From Aquimonas sp. (lineage in GTDB: Bacteria > Pseudomonadota > Gammaproteobacteria > Xanthomonadales > Xanthomonadaceae), in assembly GCA_022241605.1 (NCBI GenBank), contig JAKOMQ010000015.1, positions 36,846-100,845 of the forward strand: a stretch of DNA of 64,000 nucleotides, read 5' to 3'. Below are positions 1-9,192 of the stretch, in pieces. The notes beneath the pieces were generated by a model. It was not told where the DNA came from. It made no database searches and was given only the letters and a program-made list of their open reading frames with translations. A program made the position numbers and the translations under genes. Within the stretch, counting starts at the first letter, position 1; each line of letters begins with the position of its first letter.

Positions 1-2162
1 CGCACCAGCGCCTCACAGCCGAGCAGGCCACCGTCCGCGAGGTTCACCACGGGCTGGAAGTGCAGCTCGAACTCACAGCGCTCCAGTGCGAGCCGCAGGT
101 CGGTCTGCAGCTCGAAGCGCCGCTGCGCCTCTGCGTGCATCGCCTCGTCGAAGACCACGAAACGTGCCTTGCCGGCTCCCTTGGCCTGGTACATGGCGGT
201 ATCCGCATCGCGCAGGACCTGCTCCGGCCAGCGATAGTCCGGGCGCCCCAGCACGATTCCGATACTGGCCGCGGAAAACACCTCGGTACCGTCCACCACG
301 AATGGACGCTCGAACAGGCGGGCCACCTCACCGGCGAGCCTGAGCGCCTGCTCGCGCGAGCAGGGGCCGCTCGGCAGCAGGCCGAACTCGTCGCCGCCGT
401 AGCGGGCCAGCAGGCACTGACGCCCCACCTGCAGGCTGAGCCGTTCACCAATGGCGACCAGAAGCCGATCACCGGCACCGTGCCCGAGGCTGTCGTTGAC
501 CCACTTGAAGCCATCGAGGTCAAGAAACAGGACCGCGTAGTCCGTGCGCCCGCTGGCCTGGGCCTCCCCGAGCACCAGCAGCAGCTTCTGCTCGAACTGC
601 CAGCGGTTGGGGAGTCCGGTAAGGGGGTCGTAGTTGGCGTGGAAGCGCAGCAGGTGCTCGGCCTCGCGCTGGCGGCTGATGTCCATCGCCGACCCGACCA
701 ACTCGTAGCCCTGCTCGCTCATGGCGCCGCGGCTGACCGAAAGGCTGGCCCAGACCAAACTGCCGTCGGCTCCGATAAGGCGAGTGGCGAAGTCACGGAC
801 CTCGCCGCACCCGGACAGCTCCGCCAACAGGCGCTCGCGGTCACCCGGATCGGCGTACAGGCGCTCAACCGAATCGACGCCTTGGACCAGGTCCACGCTG
901 GTGGCGTAGCGGAGCATTCGTGCCAGCGCCGCATTCGCCTCCAGCATTCGCCCGGTTTCGGTGCTGCGGAACAGACCGACCGGAGAGCCTTCGAACAGCT
1001 CCCGGTAGCGGGCCTCGGCCTGCAGCAGGGCGGACTGCTGCTGATCGTCCTGGGTAACGTCGCGCATGATCCCGGTCGAGGCGATATCGCCCTGGTACTC
1101 GATTGCATCCGCATGCACCTCGAACACCCGTTTGCCACCGTCCCGGTGCAGCACCCGGATCCGGTAGCGCTGCACGTCCAAGGATCCATCCTCGCGGGCT
1201 TTGCGACGATCGGCCTGGGCTGCCGCGTCTTCTTCCGCGACCAGGCTCATGTAGGGACTGCCGATCAGGTCTGCTGGCGCATAGCCCAAGGACTCGGCCA
1301 GCGCTTCGTTGACGAACAGCATCCGACCGCGTTGGATCAGGAACACACCGTCGCGGCAGTTGTGTACAAGCGACCGGTAGAGGGCTTCGGATTCGCGCAG
1401 CGCGGACTCCGCCTGCTGCTGGGCGCTGATATCGACCAGCGAACCCTCGAAGAACAGGCTGCGGCCCAGCGCATCACGAACCGTGCGCGCGTTCTCGCTG
1501 GCCCAGATCAGCTGGCCATCCCGCCTGCGCATCCGCAGACGCCGCTCGCGAACGCGACCGGCGGCCGCGAGTTCCTCGCGCACCGCTTCGGCATCCGCCG
1601 GGCTCGCATACAGCGCGGACACGTCTTCGCGGCACGCCAACAGCATTTCGGCCGGGCTGTCGAATCCGAACATCCGCGCCATCGCGGGATTGACGTCGAT
1701 GAGCCCGGCGCCGGGAAGGCTGCGATACAGGCCTTCCGCCGCATGCCAGTAGAGCGAGCGATAGCTCTCGCGGGGCGGCTCGACGCAGCCATCGTCCGTG
1801 CGCCCTTCACCGAGCACCTGCAGCAGCGAAAACACTTGGACCTTGCCGGCCACGTCCACCAGCTCGCACTGCACGCAGCAGGACAGCACCCGTCCGTCTG
1901 CGTGGCGTACCGACACCGCCAGGTTGGACACCCGCCGATGCTCGCGCAGACTCGCCCAGATCGAGGCGCGCGTGCTCAGATCCGGCCACAGGTCGATTTC
2001 AAGCGGCATTCGACCCACCACGTCTTCCGCGCGGTGGCCGAGCACCCGTTCGAAGGCCGGATTGACGGCAAGAAAGCAGCCGCTTTCTGCGCTGAGCAGC
2101 GCGGCCACGCTCTCGGACAGTGCGAACGCGTCGATCAGACCCACATGCCCCCCCTGACTCAC
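1..2162 (-). CDS. PAS(x4)-GGDEF-EAL cyclic-di-GMP signalling protein, 3' end off window
   Basis: Probable cytoplasmic c-di-GMP enzyme. The minus strand reads open from the window edge to a GTG at 2162 preceded by AAGG; a second GTG lies at 2144. About 720 codons are visible: four PAS-type sensor repeats (roughly residues 8-490), each ending in a short linker such as 'DISAQQQAESALRESE', then a GGDEF domain starting near 'ANYDPLTGLPNRW' with intact 'RYGGDEF', then the start of an EAL domain ('FQPVVNLADGGLLGCEALVRW' region). The usual inhibitory RxxD site before GGDEF reads RQCL, so product inhibition is probably lost. No membrane segment is seen, so the PAS domains likely sense an internal cue. 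The EAL catalytic residues lie mostly outside the window, so phosphodiesterase activity cannot be judged. The ORF track misses it because it is open at the edge; the + strand 749-aa ORF here is its shadow. Confidence 0.9.
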   Translation of the reverse strand, partial: MSQGGHVGLIDAFALSESVAALLSAESGCFLAVNPAFERVLGHRAEDVVGRMPLEIDLWPDLSTRASIWASLREHRRVSNLAVSVRHADGRVLSCCVQCELVDVAGKVQVFSLLQVLGEGRTDDGCVEPPRESYRSLYWHAAEGLYRSLPGAGLIDVNPAMARMFGFDSPAEMLLACREDVSALYASPADAEAVREELAAAGRVRERRLRMRRRDGQLIWASENARTVRDALGRSLFFEGSLVDISAQQQAESALRESEALYRSLVHNCRDGVFLIQRGRMLFVNEALAESLGYAPADLIGSPYMSLVAEEDAAAQADRRKAREDGSLDVQRYRIRVLHRDGGKRVFEVHADAIEYQGDIASTGIMRDVTQDDQQQSALLQAEARYRELFEGSPVGLFRSTETGRMLEANAALARMLRYATSVDLVQGVDSVERLYADPGDRERLLAELSGCGEVRDFATRLIGADGSLVWASLSVSRGAMSEQGYELVGSAMDISRQREAEHLLRFHANYDPLTGLPNRWQFEQKLLLVLGEAQASGRTDYAVLFLDLDGFKWVNDSLGHGAGDRLLVAIGERLSLQVGRQCLLARYGGDEFGLLPSGPCSREQALRLAGEVARLFERPFVVDGTEVFSAASIGIVLGRPDYRWPEQVLRDADTAMYQAKGAGKARFVVFDEAMHAEAQRRFELQTDLRLALERCEFELHFQPVVNLADGGLLGCEALV

Positions 2163-2372
2163 GCTGCCAAACCTTGCAGTCTTTGCCGACGCTCCGGCTG
2201 CGCAGAGGCGGCCCGCTGCCGCCGATCGCGCCCAAGGCCGCTTCTTCCGACTATACCCGCCCGGCTCGCGCCCGCCGTTGCCGGCCCGGGTCGCTTTGAA
2301 GCAAGCTAGCGGCCCGTCGGGCGCAGGCGGCATGCAAACTCCGCGCCCGGCCCCTCGCAACGGCGCCAAACC

Positions 2373-4655
2373 TTGAACCCAGCCACGCTGCGCCCCCAAT
2401 CCAGAATTCCTCCGGGCAACAGGCCGCGCCTGCAGCGCCTCGCCGTAGCCACCGCACTGGCCTGTGGCGCACTGCTGGCGCCGGCTGCATCGGCAAGCCC
2501 TGCCGCCAGACTCGACTGGAGCCTCTGTCGGCCCAGCGCCATGCCCTCGTTTTTCCTTCCTGGCCTGCCGCAAACGGGCGACCGCAATGCGGCCCCGGTT
2601 GACATCTCGGCGCGCCGCTTCAGCGTGGACGGCGCTGGCGGCTACCTGCTGGAAGATCAGGCCGAGCTGATCCGACTGGACCAGCGGCTGCTGGCGCCTC
2701 AACTGCTCTACCGGGTCGACCTGCAAACCTACGAAGCCGAGCAAGGCCTCAGCTATCAGGACCGCATGTTGCTTGTCGAAGCCGAGCGCGCGCGCGGCGA
2801 CCTTGGCGCGGACCGCAGCGAACTGGAGGCACTGCGCTACCGGCTGGTCGCCCAGCGCGGCAACGGAGAAGCGCGGCGGGCCCGGGTCGAGGGCGACGTC
2901 AGCAGCCTCGACGACGTCACCTACAGCACCTGCGAGCCCGAACAGCTGGCCTGGCTGTTCCGGGCCGAGCGGATCGATCTCGACACCGCCGAGGGCGTGG
3001 GCTACGCGCGCAACGCGCGGGTCGAACTGGGCGGCGTGCCGGTCTTCTACTTTCCCTACGTCAGCTTCCCGATCGACGAGCGCAGGCGCAGCGGCTTCCT
3101 CTACCCCGGCGTGAGCTCAGGCAACAGCAACGGCCTGGACATCCGGCTGCCGTATTACCTCAACCTGGCCCCGAATTACGACGCCACCCTCAACCTGCGC
3201 AGCCTTGGGCGACGCGGCCTCATGTTTGGCGGTGAATTCCGCTACCTCGGCCGCAGCTTCGACGGCATCCTTGAGGCCGACTGGCTACCCAACGACCGCG
3301 TCTCCGACCGGGATCGCGGCGCCTTTCGCTACCGCCACGGCGGACGACTCTCGGACACCTGGCTGCTGCGCGCCGACCTGAACCACGTCTCCGACGACCG
3401 TTACTTCGAGGACTTCGGTGACTCGCTGACAAGCATCAGCACCACCCTGCTGGAGAGCCTGGTTGGCGTGTACGGCCGCGGCGACACCTGGCAGGCCAGC
3501 GCGGTGCTGCGTGATTTCCAGCTGGTTGACCCGCTGATCCCCAATTCCGCCGCGCCCTTCCAGCAGCTGCCACAGCTGCGCTACAGCATTGCGCGGCCAC
3601 TTGCGGGCGGCCTGCAGGCGGGAGGGCGCGCGGAAGCCGTGGCGTTCGGTCACAGCGATCGTGATGCCGGCCAGCGCTACGACTTCTATCCCTGGCTGCG
3701 TTGGCCGGTGGAGCGGGCCTGGGGCTTCCTGCGGCCGGAGCTTGGCCTGCGCCACACCCGCTATCAGCTGGAGCGCGGCTTCCTCGATGCCCTGCCCGAG
3801 CGCAGCCCGGAGCGCAGCCTACCGATCGTGAGCGTTGATGCCGGCCTGCTGTTCGAGCGCCCGGCAAAGCTGTTCGGCCAAGCCCTCAACCAAACCCTCG
3901 AGCCGCGTCTTTACTACCTGCGGGTGCCTTTCGAGGACCAATCGAACCTGCCGCTGTTCGATACCCAGGAACTTTCCTTCAGCTTCGCCCAGCTGTTCCG
4001 GCCAAACCGCTTCACGGGCGCAGACCGTCAGGCCGACGCCAACCAGCTGACGCTTGCGCTGGGCAGTCGCTTTTTCGATACCGGCGACGGCCGCGAACGC
4101 TTTGCGGTAAGCGCAGGCCAGGTCCGCTACTTCGACGCCCCCCGAGTCGGACTCGACGGCATGCAGCCCGACGGCGAGCGGCGCGCGTCGCCCTTCGTCG
4201 GCGAGGTGGCGATGAACTTCAACCGCCGGTTCTCGGCGGGTATCGGCAGCCAGTGGGATCCGGACGAACGACGCACCGACCTGAGCGCGATACGCGCGCA
4301 GTACCGTGGCGATGAGGGCGCCGTCGCCAACATCGGGTATCGGTTCCGACGCACCTCGGGCACGCCGGTAGAGCAGGTCGACGCAAGCTGGCTGGCCCCG
4401 ATCGGACCCAACTGGCGCCTGCTGGGCCGTTGGAACTACTCGATCGCCGACCGCCGAACCATCGAGGCCTTCGCCGGCCTCCAGTGGGAGAGCTGCTGCC
4501 TGGCGGTGCGCGTTCTGGGTCGTCATTACGTCAGAAATCGTGAAGGCGAGAAGAACAATGCGCTGTTCTTGGAAGTCGAACTCAAGGGCCTCGGCCGCTT
4601 CGGGCGCGACTCCGAGGAGCTTCTGCAGCGTGCTATTCTGGGCTACTCGCGTTGA
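2373..4655 (+). CDS. lptD: LPS-assembly outer membrane protein LptD
   Basis: Outer-membrane beta-barrel that, with lipoprotein LptE, inserts lipopolysaccharide into the outer leaflet. The 760-residue protein starts at a TTG; no in-frame ATG lies upstream. It has a signal peptide ending near 'LLAPAASA', an OstA-like periplasmic N-domain (about 75-215), the family motif 'VPVFYFPYVSFP' and a long barrel ending at an aromatic-poor C-terminus. Four cysteines match the disulfide set known in E. coli LptD: C52, C187 and the CC pair 708-709. It is first in the conserved lptD-surA-pdxA-rsmA-apaG-apaH order. The divergent GGDEF gene starts about 210 bases away, so the promoter lies in that gap. I found no convincing sigma-E promoter there. 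The TTG start is the least certain part. Confidence 0.95.
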   Translation: MNPATLRPQSRIPPGNRPRLQRLAVATALACGALLAPAASASPAARLDWSLCRPSAMPSFFLPGLPQTGDRNAAPVDISARRFSVDGAGGYLLEDQAELIRLDQRLLAPQLLYRVDLQTYEAEQGLSYQDRMLLVEAERARGDLGADRSELEALRYRLVAQRGNGEARRARVEGDVSSLDDVTYSTCEPEQLAWLFRAERIDLDTAEGVGYARNARVELGGVPVFYFPYVSFPIDERRRSGFLYPGVSSGNSNGLDIRLPYYLNLAPNYDATLNLRSLGRRGLMFGGEFRYLGRSFDGILEADWLPNDRVSDRDRGAFRYRHGGRLSDTWLLRADLNHVSDDRYFEDFGDSLTSISTTLLESLVGVYGRGDTWQASAVLRDFQLVDPLIPNSAAPFQQLPQLRYSIARPLAGGLQAGGRAEAVAFGHSDRDAGQRYDFYPWLRWPVERAWGFLRPELGLRHTRYQLERGFLDALPERSPERSLPIVSVDAGLLFERPAKLFGQALNQTLEPRLYYLRVPFEDQSNLPLFDTQELSFSFAQLFRPNRFTGADRQADANQLTLALGSRFFDTGDGRERFAVSAGQVRYFDAPRVGLDGMQPDGERRASPFVGEVAMNFNRRFSAGIGSQWDPDERRTDLSAIRAQYRGDEGAVANIGYRFRRTSGTPVEQVDASWLAPIGPNWRLLGRWNYSIADRRTIEAFAGLQWESCCLAVRVLGRHYVRNREGEKNNALFLEVELKGLGRFGRDSEELLQRAILGYSR

Positions 4656-4838
4656 TCGGCCGGGCCCTACCGGGCGGAACGCCGGCGGGCCCCTTCCAGC
4701 GCCGGCCGCGCAGCGTTCAAGCCCGATCAATGCGCCGCATGCGAGCGTGCTACTTCTGGCACGCAGCCACGCTGCATGCCCCCACGCCAGTACCCAGCGC
4801 CGAGGCTACCGCCCGGGCTTGACGGAGACGCTCCGCCG

Positions 4839-6149
4839 ATGAACTCCAAATTCCTGCACGCCTTTTCCTGCACCTTGCTGGCAGCCCTGCTGGCCGGCAC
4901 CTCCCTGCCCGCGGGCGCTCAGCTGGCGCAGCCGCTGCAGCCAGTGGACAGCGTGGTCGCCGTGGTCGACGAGGACGTGATCCTGCGCAGCGAGCTGGAT
5001 CGCGCAGTCGCCAACATCCTGGCCCAGTTCGCCGACCGCCGCGACCAGCTGCCGCCGCAGTCGGCGCTTGAACGGCAGGTGCTGGAGCGTCTGGTGCTGG
5101 TGCGTCTGCAGGTGCAGCGCGCACGCGAGGGCGGGGTCCGCATCAGCGACGCCGAAGTCGAGGAAGCAATCGGCCGAATCGCCCAGCAGAACAACATCAG
5201 CCTTGACCAGATGCGTCGCCAGCTGGCAATGGATGGCATCGAGTTCAGCGAGTTCGCGCAGTCGCTGCGCGAGGAAATCGTGGTCCAGCGACTTCGCCAG
5301 TCGATCGTGCAGAGCCGGGTGCAGGTCAGCGAGAGCGAGATCGACATCCTGCTGGCCAGCGACAGCCTGCAGTCCGGCATGGTCCGCGCCGCCAACATTC
5401 TCGTTGCGCTTCCGGATGGCGCCACCGCGGAGCAGCTCGAGCTTGCACGCACCAAGATCGACGGCGTGCGCGCCCTGATCGATCGCGGTGAAATGAGCTT
5501 CGAGGCGGCAGCGATCCGCTACTCGGACGCACCCAACGCGCTGGAGGGCGGTGACCTCGGCTGGCGCCGCTTCGATGAAGTGCCGCCGCTGTTCGCGCGC
5601 ATGCTCGAAGGCATGAGCACTGGCGAAGTCTCGCCCGCCGTGCGCGGCCCCAGTGGCTTCCATCTCCTGCAGCTGGTCGAGCGCCGCGACTCTGGGCAGC
5701 AGACCGTGACCGAGTACAGCGCCCGCCACATCATGGTTCGCACCACCGAGATCGTCAGCAATGAGCGCGCGCGCGACCGCGCCCGCGAGCTCAAGGCCCG
5801 GCTCGATGGCGGCGCTGACTTCGCCGAGCTGGCGCGCGCTGAATCCGACGACGCCATGACCCGCAATGCCGGGGGCGACATGGGCTGGTTCCCGCTGTAT
5901 GGCTGGGGTCAGGCCGTGGGCGACGCCGTGCTGTCACTTGAGGATGGGCAGGTCTCGCAGCCTTTCGCCAGCGAGGCCGGCTGGCACATCGTCCAGCGCA
6001 ACGGATCGCGCGAGCAGGACATCACCGAGCGGGTCCGTCGCGACGAAGCACGCGAGGCAATCGGTCGCCGCAAGGCCGAGGACGAATACGAACGCTTCCT
6101 GCGCCAGCTGCGCGACGAGGCCTACGTCGAAACGCGCCTCGCCGGCTGA
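4839..6149 (+). CDS. surA: Periplasmic chaperone and peptidyl-prolyl isomerase SurA
   Basis: Escorts unfolded outer-membrane proteins across the periplasm to the BAM complex; LptD is a known client. I start it at ATG 4839 rather than the track's 4776, because the signal peptide ('MNSKFLHAFSC...AGAQ') begins there with GGAG upstream. The 436-residue protein has the SurA N-domain after the signal ('VDSVVAVVDEDVILRSELD'), a first parvulin domain (about 180-285) and a second (about 290-390) with the usual 'ARHIMVRT' and 'GGDMGWF' motifs, then a short C-terminal helix. Length and order match the family (E. coli 428). It lies about 180 bases after lptD, and pdxA begins 8 bases after its stop, so it is probably co-transcribed with pdxA. 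Confidence 0.95.
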   Translation: MNSKFLHAFSCTLLAALLAGTSLPAGAQLAQPLQPVDSVVAVVDEDVILRSELDRAVANILAQFADRRDQLPPQSALERQVLERLVLVRLQVQRAREGGVRISDAEVEEAIGRIAQQNNISLDQMRRQLAMDGIEFSEFAQSLREEIVVQRLRQSIVQSRVQVSESEIDILLASDSLQSGMVRAANILVALPDGATAEQLELARTKIDGVRALIDRGEMSFEAAAIRYSDAPNALEGGDLGWRRFDEVPPLFARMLEGMSTGEVSPAVRGPSGFHLLQLVERRDSGQQTVTEYSARHIMVRTTEIVSNERARDRARELKARLDGGADFAELARAESDDAMTRNAGGDMGWFPLYGWGQAVGDAVLSLEDGQVSQPFASEAGWHIVQRNGSREQDITERVRRDEAREAIGRRKAEDEYERFLRQLRDEAYVETRLAG

Positions 6150-6157
6150 GCCCCGCG

Positions 6158-7168
6158 ATGATCGCGCCGCCGCTCCGCAGCGCGGGCCCGGCGCGGCTGC
6201 TTCTGCTACCCGGTGAGCCTGCGGGCATCGGCCCCGAGCTGGCCCTGCAGCTGGCCCTGCGGCCGCGCAACGTGGAGCTGGTGGCGCTGGCCGACCCCCA
6301 GCACCTGCTCGACCTGACCGAGCGGCTCGGCCTTGCGCTGCAGGTCCAGCCCTGGTCCGGAGGGTCGGTCGATCGGCGGGCCGGTCACCTTCCAGTGCTG
6401 GCGGAGCCCGTGGCACGACCGCCGCAGCCCGGAACCCTAGACCGCGACAATGTCCCCCACGTCCTGCGCTGCATCGACCGCGGCGTCGCCCTGTGCCTGT
6501 CGGGCGAGTTCGATGGGTTGGTCACCGGCCCGGTCCACAAGGGCATCATCAACGCGACAGGCGAGGCCTTCAGTGGCATGACGGAGCGACTGGCCGCACA
6601 GGCCGGTGGCGCTGACGTAGTCATGATGCTGGCCTCGCCAACGCTTCGTGTAGCGCTGGTCACGACCCACCTGCCGCTGCGTGCGGTTCCCGATGCGATC
6701 ACCGGCGAGGCCATCGCGCGGGTGGCGCGCAGCCTGCACGCCGGCCTGCGCCGCGACTTCGGCATCGCTGCGCCGCGCATCGGCGTGCTCGGCCTGAATC
6801 CGCACGCCGGCGAGGATGGCCACCTTGGCAGGGAGGAAATCGAAGTCATCGCGCCCTGCCTGGACGCCTTGCGCACTGAAGGCCTCGATCTGGTCGGCCC
6901 ACTTCCGGCCGACACCGCCTTCTTGCCACAGTTGCTGCCAGGGCTGGATGCAATCCTCGCCATGTACCACGACCAGGGTCTTCCCGTACTCAAATACAGC
7001 GGCTTCGAGCTGGCGGTGAATATCAGCCTCGGCCTGCCCTTCGTGCGGGTAGCAGTGGACCACGGCACCGCGCTGGCCCTGGCCGGCAGCGGTCGCGCCG
7101 ACGTCTCCAGCCTCGCCGAGGCGCTCGCCACCGCCGAGCGCATGGCGCTCAACCGGCGCTCCAGATGA
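6158..7168 (+). CDS. pdxA: 4-hydroxythreonine-4-phosphate dehydrogenase PdxA
   Basis: Cytoplasmic NAD-dependent enzyme that oxidises and decarboxylates 4-phosphohydroxy-L-threonine on the DXP-dependent pyridoxal phosphate route. The 336-residue length is usual. The three metal-binding histidine regions are visible: 'VTTHLPLRAV', 'GLNPHAGEDGHLGREE' and 'MYHDQGLPVLKY'. The substrate-binding 'TGPVHKG' loop is also present. It starts 8 bases after surA and its last four bases overlap the rsmA start (ATGA), so the two are translationally coupled. Nothing looks broken. Confidence 0.96.
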   Translation: MIAPPLRSAGPARLLLLPGEPAGIGPELALQLALRPRNVELVALADPQHLLDLTERLGLALQVQPWSGGSVDRRAGHLPVLAEPVARPPQPGTLDRDNVPHVLRCIDRGVALCLSGEFDGLVTGPVHKGIINATGEAFSGMTERLAAQAGGADVVMMLASPTLRVALVTTHLPLRAVPDAITGEAIARVARSLHAGLRRDFGIAAPRIGVLGLNPHAGEDGHLGREEIEVIAPCLDALRTEGLDLVGPLPADTAFLPQLLPGLDAILAMYHDQGLPVLKYSGFELAVNISLGLPFVRVAVDHGTALALAGSGRADVSSLAEALATAERMALNRRSR

Positions 7169-7962
7169 GCCACCAGACCAAGAAATCCCTCGGGCAGCAT
7201 TTCCTCGCCGACCCCGGCATGATCGAGAAGATCGTGCGCGCGGTCGACCCGCGGCCGGGCCAGCGACTCGTCGAGATCGGCCCCGGCGCCGGCGCCATCA
7301 CCCGCCCCCTGCTGCAGCGTCACCAGACCTTGACCGTGATCGAGTTCGATCGGGACCTGATTGAACCGCTGGCGGCCATGGGCGAGGAACTCGGCGCCGA
7401 ACTCACCATCGTCCACGCCGATGTGCTGGCCGTCGATTTCACCGAGCTGGCCGGCACAGGCTTGATCCGACTCGTCGGCAACCTGCCCTACAACATCTCC
7501 TCGCCGATCCTGTTCCACGCGCTGGACCATCTCTCCGTGGTGAGCGACATGCACTTCATGCTGCAGAAGGAAGTCGTTGACCGCATGGCCGCAGGCCCCG
7601 GCAGCAAGGTCTATGGCCGGCTGTCGGTGATGCTGCAGGCGCGCTGCCATGTCACTCCCCTGTTCCGGGTGCCGCCGGGCTGCTTCCGGCCGCCACCGAA
7701 GGTCGACTCCGCGGTAGTTCGACTCACGCCGCGCGACCCGGCCGAGCTGGGGCTGACGCAGCCCAAGCGCTTCGAGCAGGTGGTGCGCGCTGCCTTCTCA
7801 CAGCGCCGAAAGACCTTGCGCAATGCGCTGGCCACGGTCTGCGGATCCGAGGTTATCGAAGCCTGCGGCATCAACCCCGGCTGCCGCGCCGAAACAGTGC
7901 CGGTGGCTGGCTTTGTCGCCTTGGCCAACGCGCTCGGCGATGTGTGCGTGTCAGAGCCTTAG
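7165..7962 (+). CDS. rsmA: 16S rRNA (adenine1518/1519-N6)-dimethyltransferase RsmA (KsgA)
   Basis: Adds two methyl groups each to A1518 and A1519 in helix 45 of 16S rRNA, a late check in 30S assembly. The 265-residue protein opens with the family signature 'KKSLGQHFLADP', has the SAM-binding 'VEIGPGAGAIT' loop and the catalytic 'NLPYNIS' motif, and ends with the helical C-domain carrying 'AAFSQRRKTLRNAL'. The start overlaps pdxA by four bases. apaG follows after 1-10 bases, as in E. coli. Confidence 0.97.
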   Translation: MSHQTKKSLGQHFLADPGMIEKIVRAVDPRPGQRLVEIGPGAGAITRPLLQRHQTLTVIEFDRDLIEPLAAMGEELGAELTIVHADVLAVDFTELAGTGLIRLVGNLPYNISSPILFHALDHLSVVSDMHFMLQKEVVDRMAAGPGSKVYGRLSVMLQARCHVTPLFRVPPGCFRPPPKVDSAVVRLTPRDPAELGLTQPKRFEQVVRAAFSQRRKTLRNALATVCGSEVIEACGINPGCRAETVPVAGFVALANALGDVCVSEP

Positions 7963-7972
7963 AATGCACGGC

Positions 7973-8356
7973 ATGAGCACCACCAGCCCCGCGCGCATCC
8001 GCATCGAGATCGAGACCCGCTATCTTCCGGAGCAGTCCCAGCCTGAGGCGGCGCGCTATGCCTTCGCCTACACCGTGCGCATGAGCCACGAGGGGGGTGC
8101 CCCGGCGCGCCTGCTGGATCGCCACTGGATCATCACTGACGCGGATGGGCACAGCGAGGAGGTGCGCGGTCCCGGAGTGGTCGGTCAGCACCCGCGGCTT
8201 GAGCCGGGCGAAAGTTTCCAATACACGTCGGGTGCGGTGCTGCGCACGCCGGTCGGGCAGATGAGCGGAAGCTACGGCTGGCAGACCGACGACGACGAGC
8301 ACTTCCGCTCGCCGATTGATGGCTTCGTGCTCAGCATGCCGCGCGTGCTGCACTGA
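7973..8356 (+). CDS. apaG: ApaG (DUF525/FN3-like) protein
   Basis: Small cytoplasmic beta-sandwich protein of the ApaG family; its exact role is unsettled, though it is linked with ApaH and pyrophosphate-containing ligands. From ATG 7973 it encodes 127 residues, the usual length; ATG 7964 is an alternative that adds three residues. Family features include 'YAFAYTVRMSHEG', 'LLDRHWIITDADG', 'VRGPGVVGQHPRL' and the C-terminal 'GSYGWQTDDDEHF'. Its stop codon overlaps the apaH start by one base. The track ORF at 7823 is an upstream extension inside rsmA. Confidence 0.95.
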   Translation: MSTTSPARIRIEIETRYLPEQSQPEAARYAFAYTVRMSHEGGAPARLLDRHWIITDADGHSEEVRGPGVVGQHPRLEPGESFQYTSGAVLRTPVGQMSGSYGWQTDDDEHFRSPIDGFVLSMPRVLH

Positions 8357-9192
8357 TGGCGGTCTGGGCGATCGGCGATGTGCAGGGTTGCCTGGAGCCG
8401 CTGCAGCGGCTGCTTGAGGCAATCCGCTTCGATCCCTCGGCCGATCGCCTGTGGTTCTGCGGAGACCTGGTCAACCGCGGCGGTCAGTCGCTGGAGGTGC
8501 TGCGGCTGGTGCGCTCGCTGGACATCCACAGCACCGTGGTGCTGGGCAACCACGATCTCTCCCTGCTGGCGATCGCCGCGCGTCCGGAGAGCGAGCGCCG
8601 CCGCACCAATGCCGAGCTGCAGGCGGTGTTGTTCGCCGACGATGGCCCGGAGCTTCTGGACTGGCTGCGCACGCGCAAGCTGGTGCACGTCGACAACCAC
8701 CTCGGCTGGATGATGGTGCACGCGGGGCTGGCGCCGAAATGGACCGTGAAGATCGCGCGCGCCCGCGCCGAGGAAGTCGAGGCGCGCCTGCATGGACCGA
8801 ACCACGGCAAACTGCTGCGCAGCATGTTCGGCAACCAACCGGCCACCTGGAGCCCCAAGCTCGAAGGAATGGACCGGATGCGCGCGATCATCAATATCTT
8901 CACGCGCATGCGCTACTGCACGCCCAAGGGCACGCTGAGCTTCGAGAGCAAAGGCACGCCCGGCACCCAGAAGCCGGGGCTCTACCCCTGGTTCGAAGTG
9001 CCCGGCCACGTCCGCCGCGAGCTGCGCATCGTCTGCGGCCACTGGTCAACGCTTGGCCTGTTCCAGGGCTTTGGCGTGCACGCCATCGACACCGGCGCGG
9101 TCTGGGGAGGCAAGCTCACCGCACTGCGTCTGGACACAGAACTGCCGCAGGTGGTGCAGGTAGCCGGGCGCGTCGGCGGACGTCCTGAATGA
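8356..9192 (+). CDS. apaH: Symmetrical bis(5'-nucleosyl)-tetraphosphatase ApaH
   Basis: Cleaves Ap4A into two ADP and removes Np4 caps from RNA in bacteria where this has been tested. The 278-residue protein carries the metallophosphatase motifs in order: 'IGDVQGC' at the N-terminus, 'GDLVNRGGQS', 'LGNHDLSLL', a later histidine in 'VHAGLAP', and 'CGHWSTLGL'. It starts within the apaG stop (TGATG) and its end overlaps the next start by four bases, so it sits in a tightly coupled operon. Confidence 0.96.
   Translation: MAVWAIGDVQGCLEPLQRLLEAIRFDPSADRLWFCGDLVNRGGQSLEVLRLVRSLDIHSTVVLGNHDLSLLAIAARPESERRRTNAELQAVLFADDGPELLDWLRTRKLVHVDNHLGWMMVHAGLAPKWTVKIARARAEEVEARLHGPNHGKLLRSMFGNQPATWSPKLEGMDRMRAIINIFTRMRYCTPKGTLSFESKGTPGTQKPGLYPWFEVPGHVRRELRIVCGHWSTLGLFQGFGVHAIDTGAVWGGKLTALRLDTELPQVVQVAGRVGGRPE

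Noticed and set aside
60-2309. 749-aa plus-strand ORF
   Set aside because: Shadow of the minus-strand PAS-GGDEF-EAL gene; no domain of its own, and the minus strand shows clear GGDEF and EAL motifs.
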